Origin: Cryptomeria japonica
Taxonomy: Eukaryota > Streptophyta > Pinopsida > Cupressales > Cupressaceae
Assembly: GCF_030272615.1 (NCBI RefSeq)
Contig: NC_081413.1
Span: 603,510,709-603,574,708, forward strand
DNA: 64,000 bases
Direction: 5' to 3'
The position numbers were made by a program, and so were the translations under genes. The notes under the pieces were generated by a model. It had not been told where the DNA came from. It was given only the letters and a program-made list of their open reading frames with translations, and did not search any database. Shown here piece by piece: positions 45,623-57,179 of the stretch. Positions within the stretch are counted from its first letter, which is position 1, and each line of letters opens with the position of its first letter.

Positions 45623-46372
45623 TGTTGGCCATTTAGTGGAATTGATTATGTCTTGCATTGATGTTTTGTCATTGATGCCAACACTAGTTGTTTGGATGCT
45701 TTACCGACACTCTTCTGGTCCTGGTAGGTTGAGCAGTTTTTGGTTGGTTTGGACTTGACATGATCTAGTAGACTTTGGTATGGTTTGGTTATTGAATTGG
45801 ATTATTCATGATACTTATGTTCATATTCAGTCAGTTGGTTCAGTTTGGTGATCGGATTCTATCCTGTTTTGGAAGCCTGGTTTTTGGCTCCGATGAGGGT
45901 TTCATGGGGAGAGCTTTTAATGATGATCTTTGATGATATGCATAAGTGGTGTTGGTTTAGTTTCTAGTGGATTTTGAGGATTTTTTTGGTGATCATATTC
46001 AAGACTTGGTGGATGGAGATCATTGTTGTAGTGTATGGACCTATATTGGGTCTCGATTAGTCTAGGTTATGGACCAGTTTAATGAAGCATGTGGAATGGA
46101 CTTCTCGATATGTTTCCAAGATGTCTTATGTGCTGAATATTGTTTGTTTGGTCTAAGGATGACATGTTTTGTATTTATGTAATTGGTTTATTGTCTACTG
46201 GCCAACCTAATTATTTATGGTCGAGGGTTTGTATATATGATGTAAGATCTCATTGTAGATTATCAAGGTCATGTTTATAGTTATGGTCAAGGGATGTAAT
46301 GTGTGAGTAATGTAATATCATTCAGGAAGAGGATTTGGGGGATCATTGGATATCGAATTAGGTTTATGTAAG
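45623..46372 (+). repeat. Copia-3 3' LTR, 5' part only
   Basis: It begins TGTTGGCCATTTAG directly after the polypurine tract. Recognisable LTR sequence extends to GGTTTATGTAAGGGGAT; the end is placed at about 46372 but could be a few bases further. It contains no supported gene. Confidence 0.78.
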
Positions 46373-48632
46373 GGGATCATTGGAAAGTCTTTGATAGTAG
46401 CAGGTAGATTATTAATTTCCTCGAAAAAACCTTAACATTTACCAATGTGTTCTTCTAAGGTAGTGATGAATTGAACAATGATAATCTAAAAGGAAAGATC
46501 ATTTGTAAAGATAAGAAAAAAAATGAGGTAATTTAGTTGAAAGGCAATAAGATCCCTAAAGGCCTAGTCTCCTTGGAGAACTTGTTCAATCAACATGATC
46601 AATATATACAATAGGAAAATTCCACCTCAGTTATAAATTTTTCTGAATATGAATAGATCATCATGGGGACAATAGATGACCCTAAGATGGTTTACATAGG
46701 AAAATGTTGTTCTAGTAATGAGAAGGAAAAATTGATCTCCCTACTAACTAAATACAAGGATATTTTTTTCTTGGTGTTATACTAATCTTAAAAAGTTTAG
46801 AGATGGCAAAATTCAACACCATATTCCTCTTAAGCCTGACATAACCCTCTTTAGGCAGAAACAAAGAAGCTATAATCCTAAGGTGGCAGAAGCTATATAT
46901 AATGAGATCGAAAAAATGATTAAAGTGGGGATTATTTACCCTATCCACCTTTCCACATAGATTGCAAATATTGTGCCACTTATAAAAAAAAGCGGGGAAA
47001 TAAGAATATATGTGGATTTGAATGCAATTTAAACCAAGCTTCCTTGAAGGAAAATTATCCACTTCCTATGATGGATCATATAATTTAGACTATTTTCAGT
47101 TCAGAAATGATGTCCATGCTTGATGGTTTCTCTAGTTACAACCAAATAGAGGTAGCACCAAAAGATCAACATAAAAATGCCTTGACCACTCCCATCAAGG
47201 TTTTTTCTTACAATAGAATGCCTTTTGTACTTATCAATGCGAAAGCTAATTTTGAGATACCTATGGATTTGACCTTTAGAGACATAAAGAACAAGATCAT
47301 AGTGGATTACCTAGATGACCTGATAGTTTTCTCTAAGAAAAGGGGGAATCATCTGCATAACTTAGAAGTGATCTTATCAAGATGTGAAGATTTTGGTATT
47401 TCTCTGAATCCCAAAAAGTCAATTTTTTTAGTAATAGAAGTTAAACTCTTGGGACTTATCATCTCTAGAGATGGAATTAAGATTGATCTAGAGTGAGTCT
47501 GAGTAATTCAACAATTAAGCTTTCCTATCTCCCAGACTAGTACTAGATCTTTCTTTGGTCTGGTAAACCTTTTAAGAATACTCAATCCTGATTTTGCTAA
47601 ATTAACTAAGCACATCAAAAAAATGATGAAGAATAATCCCACTTTCAAGTGAACCTGAGAAGGTAAGAAAGCCTTCCAAGACATCAAAGAAGCCATTGCA
47701 AATGCTCCCACTAGTCCACCTTGATTTCCAATTCAACATTTCATTATCTATTCCTATGCTTTAGAACACATTATGTCAGCCATACTATTACATAAAAATG
47801 AAGAAGGTATAGAGGTTCCCATTGCATTTATGAGCATACCCTTTGAAGAAGCATGAGCTCAAATACCCACCGATGGAAAAATATTTATATACAGTAGTCA
47901 AAGCCTTGAAAATTTTTAGATATTTTATTTTGCATTCTCATACTATAGTCTTTGTCTCAAATCCTATTGTCAAAAGCATCTTGACATAGAAAGATATTGG
48001 ATGTAACAAAAGGGGTACTTGGGTAGCAAAAGTGAAAGAGTATGATATTGATATCAATCCCACTACATTAATTTGGGGCAGAGTATTGTGCAAAACAATA
48101 GATGAGTCTATTCCCCAGAAGAAAGAATTTATACCAACAATCCTTTTCACCAGCACTACCCATGAATGGTTCTCAAATGTAACCTATTTGTTGACATACA
48201 GTGAGTGTTCACCATCACTATCTCCCAAGTAGAAAAGATACTTGAAACTAAAGGTTGCTAAGTATATTTTGTGGGAAGGAAACCTTTATAAAAGGGGTAT
48301 AGATGGTGTGTTCTTGAAATGTGTGTATAAAGGCCAACAAAGGAGGCTATTGGAGACTTTTCATAATAAACCATGTGGAGGAAATTTTTCAGCATCTATG
48401 ACCCCTTTCAAAATCGTTTACTAGGGTTTTTATCGGCCACATATGTTTAAAGATGCTTATGATTGGGTATGGAAATGTGAGAAGTGTTTGAAATTCACCA
48501 ATAAACCTCAATTAGTATTACTTCTATTAAGACTTGTAGTCATTGATGAATCATTCCAACAATGGGGCTTGGATTTTATTGGACCTATAAATACCAACTC
48601 TAATGCGGGTCATACTCATGTATTCTTATATT
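46373..48632 (+). mobile_element. Gypsy-3, fragment of an old Ty3/gypsy element
   Basis: Only pol is seen, without LTRs. The left end abuts the truncated Copia-3 LTR; the right end is cut by the Copia-4 LTR at 48633, and its continuation should lie beyond Copia-4. It is heavily mutated, the oldest-looking element in the window. Confidence 0.82.
46640..48632 (+). pseudogene. pol: Gypsy-3 pol fragment: reverse transcriptase, RNase H, integrase zinc region
   Basis: The reverse transcriptase leader is readable from about 46660 (KEKLISLLTKYKDIFF). The core lies in 47107-47496 with LDGFSSYNQIEVAP and the polymerase site YLDD near 47305. RNase H-like remains follow to about 48000 (AILLHKNEEGIEVPIAF). 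The integrase zinc region is in 48242-48520 (ILWEGNLYKRG, TFHNKPCGG, CEKCLKF), then the first catalytic Asp in WGLDFIGPI near 48570. Coding breaks off at 48632. More than ten stops and several frameshifts are present. Confidence 0.85.
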
Positions 48633-49688
48633 TGTTAGGTCTCGAGAACACTAAGAGGGGGGGATGAATCAATTGTCTAATAAATTCAAACCAAAAACAA
48701 TTTAACCAACCTTAATTCTTAATACCGGTAAACCAAACTTTATGCCGATGAATAGTATATTAGTTAATATCAGTATTGGTAAAGATGAATGCATGAAACA
48801 GAAAGACAATAACATCCACAACACATAACACCAATATTTGTACGTGGAAACCCTGTAAGGGGAAAAACCACGGTGGGAAACCTTACCCACATTCAGATGA
48901 TACTACTGCAGATAGTATGCGTATACAAATGGGGTCTGCACATGCAGAAAGGCCAAGCACCTAGAGCTCACTGCTCAAACACAAATACAAGTCACACTAA
49001 CTACAATTGGATGGTTAAACCCAGTAAAGATGTACTGCTCAAAATAGCATCTTCATATGCTGGATTCAGTACCGGTTCAGTTTTGATATGCCTTTACAAA
49101 AACCTTGCTTCACCTTAAATGATGTCTAAGTTTATAGCTCTGCTTATTCTTGCATATACATTCTTATATTTCTTTTTCCTTATCACCTATCGATCTTACA
49201 AAGAAGATCTTTTATATATACCATAACCTAAGACCAATTTTAGTAGGTTGGCTCTAAGAGATATTACAATAAAATCAATTTGCAAATAAATCAATAACCG
49301 ATACAATATCCGATTCAACATGTCGGCTTAATACATTTACAACAACAATAAATCATTTCCAAAGCGTGTTGTGATGATCTGGAAAAGATAAGCCTGTCAG
49401 TGCATAACCTGGACCTATTTGCCGGTAACAATAAATATGCAAACACGAATATACCAATGAACACATCTCCAAGATAAAGTGTCCAAATGATGCCTTTGAC
49501 ATAACTAGGTGTTTTTCATATCATTCCAAGTGCTGGTGATCATTATATCCTACCCGTGTACCAAATACCGATGACTGTGCATAAGTCACTTGCTTGTCGG
49601 TGAACATTGCCAATCCTTCAAAGTGCCAGAGTTGATAAGTGTTGATAGGTGTTGACATCAATGACAAAACCATACCAAAATACCAACA
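48633..49688 (-). repeat. Copia-4 3' LTR
   Basis: On the plus strand it starts TGTTAGGTCTCGAG and ends TACCAACA, i.e. TGTTGG...CTAACA on the minus strand. It carries, in reverse, the shared motif GGGGAAAAACCACGGTGGG near 48858-48878. It has no gene. Confidence 0.88.
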
Positions 49689-50103
49689 ATATCCCCCTTT
49701 GGCATTGATGGCAACACAAGATGGAAAAACCATCAAAGTGCCAAAACAGAAATACCAAAAACCAAAAACCAACAATCTCTCAAAATAGATCATAACCAGA
49801 AATCAAAATTCAGATACAGAGAGCAATCAATCTCAAAGTAACAATCTCTCCCTCAATGAATATTCTCTCCCCAAAAGGTAATGTGTTTTTCCATACATAT
49901 CTCTCCCCCTTTGACATCAAATGCCAAAGCAATAGAAAAGAAAGTTTAAATACAAAATACCAACCAATTCAGTATACCAACTACTCTCCCTAAGAAGTAG
50001 GTCTCCTCATCAAATCCGAAATAAAAGATTTCTTTGTTAGTTCTGTCGGTTGATGACAAACATCAACTGTCTAAGTCTTTACTGATGGGGGTATGACCCC
50101 AAG
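49689..50103 (-). other. Copia-4 3' untranslated region with paired polypurine tracts
   Basis: In reverse, the terminal tract (plus-strand ATATCCCCCTTT at 49689) adjoins CTTTGGCATTGATG at 49697-49710. The upstream tract (CTCTCCCCCTTTGA near 49901) adjoins CATCAAATGCCAAAG at 49915-49929. This matches the other copia elements, with one extra A. Confidence 0.82.
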
Positions 50104-52078
50104 CTAGTCTCTAAGATATTCAAAGGTCTCCTTAGGCAAAGGCTTAGTGAAAATATCTGCAATCTGCTCTTTAGTATTCACATAAACTAGTTTTACTTCT
50201 TTTGCTTCAACATTCTCTTTCAGAAAGTTCAATTTGATAGAAACATGTTTAGTTTTAGAATTTAGTACCGGATTCTTAGATATATCAATTGTTGTAGTGT
50301 TATCACAATAGATAGTTATAGGTTCCTTGCATTTTACCTTTATGTCTTTCAACATTTTCTTAAGCCATAATACCTATGTACAGTTAGTTGTTGCTGCAAC
50401 ATATTCTGATTTTGTTGATAAAGATGTACAACTTTGTTTCTTACTCAACCATGAAATTAATCTGTTTCCAAAAAAAATGCTCCGCCGGTGGTTCTTTTTC
50501 TGTCATCCACATCTCCTGCCCAATTTGCATATACGTATGCACATAATTCAAAGTTTTCATCTCTAGGATACCATAAACCAAGATTTGTAGTTCCTTGTAA
50601 GTACCGAAAAATACTTTTTACTACTAATTCATGATTTTCTCTAGGATTACTCTAAAATATTGAAACAATACACACTGCATTCATAATATTAGGTCTTGTT
50701 TGTGTCAAATACAATAGACCTCCTATCATAGACTTGTACCTAGTCGGATTAACAGGTGTAGATTCATCCCTTAGTGATAATTTGTCATTTGTAGTCATAG
50801 GTGTGCTTACTAGTTTAGAGTTATCCATCCCAAATTTCTTTAGTAACTCCTTCAAGTACCTAGATTGACTCGAGAATATACCTTTATCAATATGTGAAAT
50901 CTGCAATCCTAAAAAGAATTTTATTTCTCCAATCATAGACATTTCAAATTCTTGTTGCATTTCAATAGAAAATTCTTTACATAATCCATCTTCTCCTCTG
51001 AAGATTATATCATCAAAAAAAATTTCTATAACCAAGATGTCATCATTAGTCACTTTATAGTATAAGTTGTTGTCAGCATTGCCTTTACAAAAACCAATCT
51101 TCAAAAGATATTTATCCAATCTAGCATACCAAGCTCTTGGTTCTTCAACCCATACAAAGATTTCCTTAGCCTGTAAACCATATCTTTGTTATTTGTCAAA
51201 CAAAATCCATCAAGTTGCTCAATGTAGACTTCTTCTTCAAGATCTCCATTTAGAAATGCACGTTTAATATCCATTTGATATACTTTGTAATTCTTGTGTG
51301 CTGCAAAAGCCAAGAATAATCTGCCTGCCTCAATTCTAGCTACTGGTGCAAAGGTTTCATTATAATCAATTCCTTCTTTTTGAGAATATCCCTTACACAC
51401 TAGTCTTGCTTTATTTCTGATTACCTTACCATCTTCATTAAGTTTGTTTCTGAATACCCATTTTATTCCAATCACATTTTTGTCTTTAGATCGGGGAACT
51501 AATTTCCATGTGTTATTCTTCTCAATCTATTCTAATTCTTCTTCCATAGCTTTAATCCAGTGTTTATCTTCACATGCCTCATTAATTGATGATGGTTCAA
51601 TTTGAGAAATGAGGCATACCTATTCATTTGCGAGTCTTCCTCTTATCATAACTCCTTTATACTTGTTTCCAATTATCTGATCTTCAAAGTGATGTAGTCT
51701 TACATATCGGGGTGTCTGCGTTTGCTATTGTTCCTTAGTTTCAGTGGAATTTTCAGATGATACTGGTGTAATTGGATCTTCATTCTATATCAGTGGATTC
51801 AATGTAGGTTCATTTGTCAGTATCTTTACTATCAGTTCAGATTCTATATACCTTGAAGTTCCTTTAAATTGTTCATCAATCTTCACATTTGTACTCTCAA
51901 CAAGTTTATGCAATCGTTTGTTAAAACATCTATATGCCTTGCTCTTAGATGAATAACCAAGAAATATTCAATCATCACTTCTATGATCAAATTTGCCAAT
52001 ATACTCATCTCTTCTAATGTAGCATTTACTTCCAAATATTCTAAAATATTTAAGAGTAGGAGTAATACCAAACCATAG
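50104..52078 (-). pseudogene. pol: Copia-4 pol: integrase end, reverse transcriptase, RNase H
   Basis: The integrase C-terminal part is cut in the LWFGxTPT region at 52078. After an acidic linker, reverse transcriptase starts near 51475 ([20 protein letters not shown]), with [22 protein letters not shown]. The polymerase site is FFDD near 51010-51020 in place of FVDD/YVDD. RNase H ends in 50355-50104 with YCDNTTTIDISKNPV and FTKPLPKETFEYLRD-stop. Three frames are used; the frame changes near 51110 and between 50652 and 50355. Confidence 0.9.
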
Positions 52079-52082
52079 TGTA

Positions 52083-53547
52083 TGTGCGAAAAGTGGGTGA
52101 ATAAAACTTAAAATGTGAAAATAATGAGAAAAACTAGTCCACACACACACACAGGACTTCTTGATGCAAGCTATGGAGTAACGATGTGTTACTCAGCTTC
52201 CCAAGGAGGGTCCCATGGTTCTCTATCCCACAATGTCCCTCAAACCAATGTTTTTGCTCTCAAATTACTGAGCAAAATGGTTTAGGGATGGCAAATATGA
52301 GAACGAGAGAGGTTTTTAATTGATTTTAGTATGAGATGTGTTGTAAGCTATGTATGATGCTAAAATGCAATAAGCTAAATGATAAGATGACAAGATTAGT
52401 ATGAATACTATCCTAGCATACTATATTTAGTCTATGATTGAGCTCAAATGATAAACAAAGTAATCTAAGCATGCATATTAGTCTAATTTATGATCTAAAA
52501 GAGGCTAAATGAGGGGCATATATAAAATGAAAGCTTGAAAGAATTTGAGCATAAGTGTGATGCTTCAAATTTGAAAGATGATTGTTAAAAATGGAGGAAT
52601 GAGATCTCTATTTATAGCACAAACAGGGCAATGGATGGTCAGGATTGAAAGGTTTAATCAAGGGCCAAGTTTGAAAGTTGGGAATCCATGTGCACAATTG
52701 GCACCAATGAAATGATGACAAATGTCCACACAGGATTGGGTTGAAAGAAGAGGTTGGAGGCATTAAAGGCCTGAGAAGACCTCATGGTTATCTGAAGGCT
52801 AAGGGTCAAGTCTAAGTTAGGTTTACCCAATGAATTAGGATCTAATCCAAAGATAAACCTTTGTGCAAATAATTAAGAGATAATCATGGTCAAAGCATTA
52901 ATGACCTGATGAGACCCTTGGGTTGGGTAGAGGTTGAGTCAAAACAAATGTTTTAACCATGTGGGAGGGTTTGAAATAACCATTAATGGTTATTGGAGAC
53001 TTTGGGGATTAAGTGGTTGAAGGTTGGAAGCCTTCAATGGTTTTCAAAGACTTTGGGGGTTTTGATGGTTGAAGGTTGAAAACCTTCAATGGTTATCCAA
53101 GACTTTGGACCATTTGAGAAGTGACCTCCCTTTGCTTAGGGATGTGACAAAGTTTAGAGGGGGTTTTAGGTTAATTAGAATTGGTTAGAAGATTCTAGAA
53201 GGGATTAGGAAGGGGTTTGGGTTTTTGCAAGTGGATGGGGAGGATAATAGGTTTTAATTGAATTATTTGATTTTCATTCAATTTGGTTGCAATTAAATAA
53301 ATTTGATTTATTCAATTTAGGATAACTTTTTAATTAAATTTGAATTTGATTAAAAGTGGCTAAGGGAATTTATTTGAATAAAATGATTTATTCAATAATG
53401 GTTATAGTGAATTTAATTTAAATAAATTGAGTAATTTACTTAATTAAATAGAAGAATGTGGATAATTTAATTAAATTGGATTTAATTAAATAGAGAAATG
53501 AACATAAAATATTCATTTAGGAATATGGTCATTTTTATACGTCTACA
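52083..53547 (-). repeat. Gypsy-2 3' LTR
   Basis: On the minus strand it begins TGTAGACGTATAAAAATG at 53547, directly after a purine tract, and ends CTTTTCGCACA at 52083 (or four bases further, ...CACATACA at 52079). Only one LTR is in the window, so the end cannot be confirmed. Interior: three ~52-bp units at 52980-53110, and a very AT-rich part 53240-53510 with many TTTAATTAAA-like strings. No gene. Confidence 0.75.
52980..53110. repeat. Three ~52-bp tandem units in the Gypsy-2 LTR
   Basis: Units start at about 52980, 53031 and 53083 with CCxTxAATGGTTxTxxxAGACTTTGG. Each junction contains TGAAGGTTGxAAxCCTTCA, which can fold into a short hairpin. Confidence 0.7.
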
Positions 53548-53561
53548 TTTTGCCCCTCTTT
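53548..53561 (-). other. Gypsy-2 polypurine tract
   Basis: Minus-strand AAAGAGGGGCAAAA lies immediately before the LTR start TGTAGACG. It fixes the orientation of this LTR as belonging to a minus-strand element. Confidence 0.8.
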
Positions 53562-53912
53562 GAAGTGACGTGTGTGCACATGTTATTTCAAAGAAAATGA
53601 TGTGTTTTTGTGATTTATGATCAAATGCAATTTTTGTTGTGTCGCTCTTTGATTTGCCAGTCGTGTCTCAGTTTTGATGTGATGCCCCAGATTCGATATT
53701 TGATGTGATGCCCCCTCGGGAGATGAATCAATATTTCTTTTTTGGAAATTTTTTGATTTAAATTGATGAAGTTTGTATGATGTGTAGGATTTCGTGCGTG
53801 TAGAAAGTGTGTAAATTGATTCATCTCCCAATAAATTACAAATGTTTTGGTATAGGGGAGACCGCGACCATATTACAGGCCCAGTTAACTAACCCTAATT
53901 TCATTTTCCTCC

Positions 53913-53920
53913 TATAAAAG
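53913..53920 (+). promoter_or_regulatory. TATA box of the PMD gene
   Basis: TATAAAAG lies 81 bases before the ATG at 53994, in a CT-rich context (TTTTCCTCC before, GGGG after). A transcription start about 30 bases downstream would give a leader of about 50 bases. It is on the plus strand, opposite to Gypsy-2 gag-pol. Confidence 0.65.
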
Positions 53921-54176
53921 GGGAAAAGGGCTTGATTTAAACTCATTTGTGCTTGTTGACTTTTGAAGAAAGATAATTTTCTCTGGAGAGAAAATGCCTA
54001 TTCCCTATCACAGACACCGTTTCGAGCGTGTTCGGAGGTACCGGAGACCAGTAGCGCGTGGACCACCAGTAAGTCAACCCTTTTGACCCCTTTTTGATTT
54101 TTCATTTTATCATTTTTAGCTGTGTTTTGAATTTTAAAGTTCGGACAAATCATTTTAGCGTGTTTAAGGTCTAATG

Positions 54177-54714
54177 TAGCACATACGAAGTATACAGTAG
54201 TGCGTAGAGGTCAATTTTAGGGTTGCGTCCGAAATTATTGTGCTAGCGCATAGGTCAGTTAGGTTAGCGCTTGCACGTGGAATAGCACAGGCGTTGCGTT
54301 TAGTAGCACGTCTAGGCAACAAGTTAGCGCATAGGGGCCGCAGCAGGTCGAATAAAGAAGGGGGTTTAGTGTGTAGGTCTGAGCTAGCGCATAGAGCTGA
54401 AAGGGTAGTGCTTAGGAAGAGTATATTAGCGCGTAGGAATAACCTAGCGCATAGGATGAAAAGGGGAGCGCTTAGGGAGGGTAGATTAGCACGTAGACAT
54501 TGTCTAGCGCATAGGTGAGATTAAGTAGCGCAATAGAGGAGAATAGTAGCGCGTAGACAGAGTCTAGTGCATAGGGCAAATTAGATAGCACATCGGTATA
54601 AAAGAGTAGCGCATAGATAGAATCTAGCACATAAGGCAGATAGGTTAGCGCGTAGGACAAGCAGCCTAGCGTGTGGGTTTGTTTTAGCGCCTTGGAGGTC
54701 TGTTTTAGCGCATC
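54177..54714 (+). repeat. TAGCGCATAGG array in the PMD intron
   Basis: About 25 copies of a 10-12 base core TAGCGCRTAGG recur with spacers of about 10-15 bases of variable, purine-rich sequence. The long ORFs across it are by-products of the repeat. It is CpG-rich compared with everything around it. Confidence 0.85.
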
Positions 54715-54918
54715 CATAAAAAATTTGTAGTTTTGGCTGATTTTGAAAAATTGTGTTTTTGCGTGCCTATCGTGTTTTTGATGCATTTATCCAAAATGAG
54801 TATTTGTATAACTTGTTTTGATGTGCAATTTTCCCAATTATGTATAGATATCAAGTTGTTTGTGTTGATCAGAATATGATTATTTGCATTATCTGTTTTA
54901 AGTTCAATGTGTGTGAAA

Positions 54919-55083
54919 GCCTGAGTTGTTTTACAAGCCGATATGGGTTGGAAACTTGAGTTGTTTTACAAGCTGATATGGGTGGGAAACTTGAGTTGTT
55001 TTACAAGTTTATGTGATTGTGGTACTTGAGTTGTTTTACAAGTTTTGATATGGTTTTTGAGAACTTGAGTTGTTTTACAAGTT
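54919..55083 (+). repeat. Five copies of CTTGAGTTGTTTTACAAG in the PMD intron
   Basis: The 18-base core (first copy with one change, CCTGAG) recurs five times with a period of about 35-45 bases. The core is partly self-complementary (CTTGxxxxxxxxxxCAAG). Confidence 0.85.
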
Positions 55084-57179
55084 GATATGGAATGATAGGA
55101 TTTTGAACTTGATGTAGATGAGCAAATTTGTTTCATGTTGTTGATGTAAGTTTGATTTTGATATCTTTGTGTTGATGTGGAAACTGATATTGGATATGTT
55201 TTGTTTGTTGACAGGAGCGATTGGGTATTGTGCAGTCGAGGGAGAGATTCCCGAGACCATGGACGCTGATACCACGTCTGTCACAGGCAGACTTGGATAT
55301 TATTGAGAGATGCGGATTGACCTCGCTTCTTGATATGTTGTGGTTCACTGTGAACCGGGGACTGTTGACAGCTTTGGCAGAGAGGTGGCATAGCAATACG
55401 AACACCTTCCATTTTGCCACTGGAGAGATGACCGTGACACCAAAGGATTGCTATCGCATTCTGCGCATTCTTGTGGTAGGAGCTATATTACCGTATGAGC
55501 AGATGGAGGAGGGCGGCACAGAGGCACTGCGCCGTATATTTCATGATGAGAGTGTCTGCGGCTATGAGATCCCTTGGCAGGAGTTTTTGGATTTAGACTA
55601 TGCACTACTGCCATCAGTATTGGCAGGATTTATTGGGGGATTCCTTTGTCCTGATCGCAGGTCAAAGGGATTTTCAGTAGGATGGGGGCTAGTCCTTGAG
55701 CAGATGGTTACGCAGGGGCGGAGATTTGCATGGGGGTCAGCGATGTTGGCCCATCTTTACAGGAGCCTGCATGAGGTAGTATACCTCAGTTATGGGAGTT
55801 TATCAGTAGGTGTGACTCTTTTATAGGTATGGTGCTGGGAGCACATTCCAGCAACTAGGCCACTGGCAGACAGGGATAGGCCCGTAGGTGCTGCTTATGC
55901 TTATGGATATAGAGGCCTAGTTGTCCAGCGTAAGCTGGGCAAACTAGAGCACTGGAGGAGGGTGTTCGATGATATAGATATGGTCACCTGGAGACCGTAT
56001 ACAGACTGCGAGGTGTGGGCTGAGGATGGGATGGAGATGCCTTTCATTTTCATGACGAGGTATCTGATTGGGAGGACTCCATTTGTTATTGAGCAGTTTC
56101 TAGTTACCCGAGTTTTGCGGTAGTTCGGGAGGCAGCAGGGGATTCCGCAGGGGGCGTGCTTGTACGCACGATGTCAGCAGGATGTGGCCGATTGGGGGCC
56201 GACCATTGACAGTGTTGTGGCCATTGAGGAGTTTACAGGGCTGGCCGGACAGATCTGGGACTATGCCCCAGAGATACAGGATGCTGGGATGATTGACGAG
56301 TTCGCTCATTTGTTTGCTGCTCGGGCCATGGCGAGGATCTCAAATCCAGAGGAGATGAGGCCAGCTTTTGATTCAGATGGAGAGGAGGGAGACGGGGGAG
56401 ATGATGGGGATGATGGGGATGATGGAGATGATGGAGGAGGTAGAGGGAGGAGGGGAGGTAGAGGTGTGCAGAGAGCAGTACGGCAGGGCAGGATTGAAAG
56501 GGGGAGAGGAGGATTGGCCATTGGAGCCGGGAGAGAGGGTAGAGTGACAGAGGTGCTAGCTGCAGCGGGAGGAGAGGAGGAGGTGGGGAGACCAGTACAG
56601 AGGAGGAGGATAGATATACTCCCACCTCCTGCACCCAGGACAGGCCGAGTGGGAGGAGTGGTGCCAACACAGGTACCACTGCGGGTTTGAGTGCTGGGTC
56701 ATGTAGAGGATGCTCAGATCTGGACTCTACAGATCACTGTGCAGCAGCTACAGGCACAGATTTTGACTTATCAGCGGCAGATTTCTCAGTTGATCACTGA
56801 GAGAGATACAGAGATAGAGCGGTGGGGTCGAGCAGAGGAGGCCTTAGTGACCGTGCAGAGAGCAGCGGCGAGTGGTCCCTTGAGAGACACCCTTAGAGAG
56901 CTGACACGGAGTGTCCAGGAGGCTACGTATTACAGGCGTCACTATGAGGCGGCAGTACCTAGAGATCGATGTGTCGAGAGCTTTGCACAGTCGAGATCGA
57001 GTCGATCTCGAACTGCTGGGACACGATCTGAGAGCCGAGGAGTGACAGGGCCAGCGGGACAGGACCCTCCTGCAGATCCGGGGGCGAGTGCATCGGGAGC
57101 TAGACAGGATCCTCCTGGAGATCTAGGAGCAGGTGCATCAGGAGCTAGACCATCTCCATCAGGGGATAGTCACACTTGA

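Larger units (their letters stand above)
40306..46372 (+). mobile_element. Copia-3, Ty1/copia element with both LTRs truncated
   Basis: It has a gag-pol unit of copia type between the 3' part of an LTR (40306-40822) and the 5' part of an LTR (45623-46372). The two pieces overlap in about 35 bases (40306-40340 and 46352-46386) and together make an LTR of about 1.25 kb. The left truncation is explained by Gypsy-1, which ends exactly at 40305. The right truncation abuts an unrelated gypsy fragment. Gag and pol are heavily mutated. Confidence 0.85.
48633..52082 (-). mobile_element. Copia-4, 3' half of a Ty1/copia element, cut by Gypsy-2
   Basis: On the minus strand: integrase C-terminus (52078 downward), reverse transcriptase, RNase H, polypurine tract and the 3' LTR (49688 to 48633). 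The rest (gag, protease, 5' LTR) should lie right of Gypsy-2, outside the window. It is inserted in the Gypsy-3 integrase gene; the five bases left of it are ATATT. Confidence 0.9.
53994..57179 (+). pseudogene. Plant-mobile-domain (PMD) gene, antisense in Gypsy-2, two exons, three stops
   Basis: Exon 1 (53994-54068) encodes 25 residues, MPIPYHRHRFERVRRYRRPV and five more. A GTAAGT donor at 54069 and the acceptor TTGTTTGTTGACAG ending at 55214 define a phase-0 intron of 1146 bases; exon 2 (55215-57179) continues in frame. The PMD signature is clear at about residues 30-150: SQADLDIIERCGL, ALAERWHSNTNTFHF, TGEMTVTPKDCYRI. The C-terminal part has a Glu/Asp- and Gly/Arg-rich stretch (56380-56500), a coiled-coil-like segment (QLQAQILTYQRQISQLITER) and a Ser/Pro/Gly-rich tail. 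Stops: TAG 55824, TAG near 56122, TGA near 56688. No frameshift. PMD proteins in plants act in gene silencing and occur in mobile elements; the role here is unknown. Confidence 0.8.

Noticed and set aside
52139-52156. Microsatellite (CA)n
   Set aside because: Only about eight units, not remarkable.
54177-54714. CRISPR array
   Set aside because: Irregular spacing, degenerate short repeats, plant element context.
54240-54786. Proteins in both strands across the AGCGC array
   Set aside because: They consist only of translated tandem repeats inside an intron and have no domain.
55221-55826. Starting the PMD protein at 55221
   Set aside because: There is no ATG there (it is TTG). A two-exon model with ATG 53994, GTAAGT donor and CAG acceptor keeps the frame and has a TATA box.
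55803-55826. A short intron to avoid the stop at 55824
   Set aside because: The possible GT...AG segment is only about 21 bases, too short. A CAG-to-TAG change in a TLLQVW-type position explains the stop.
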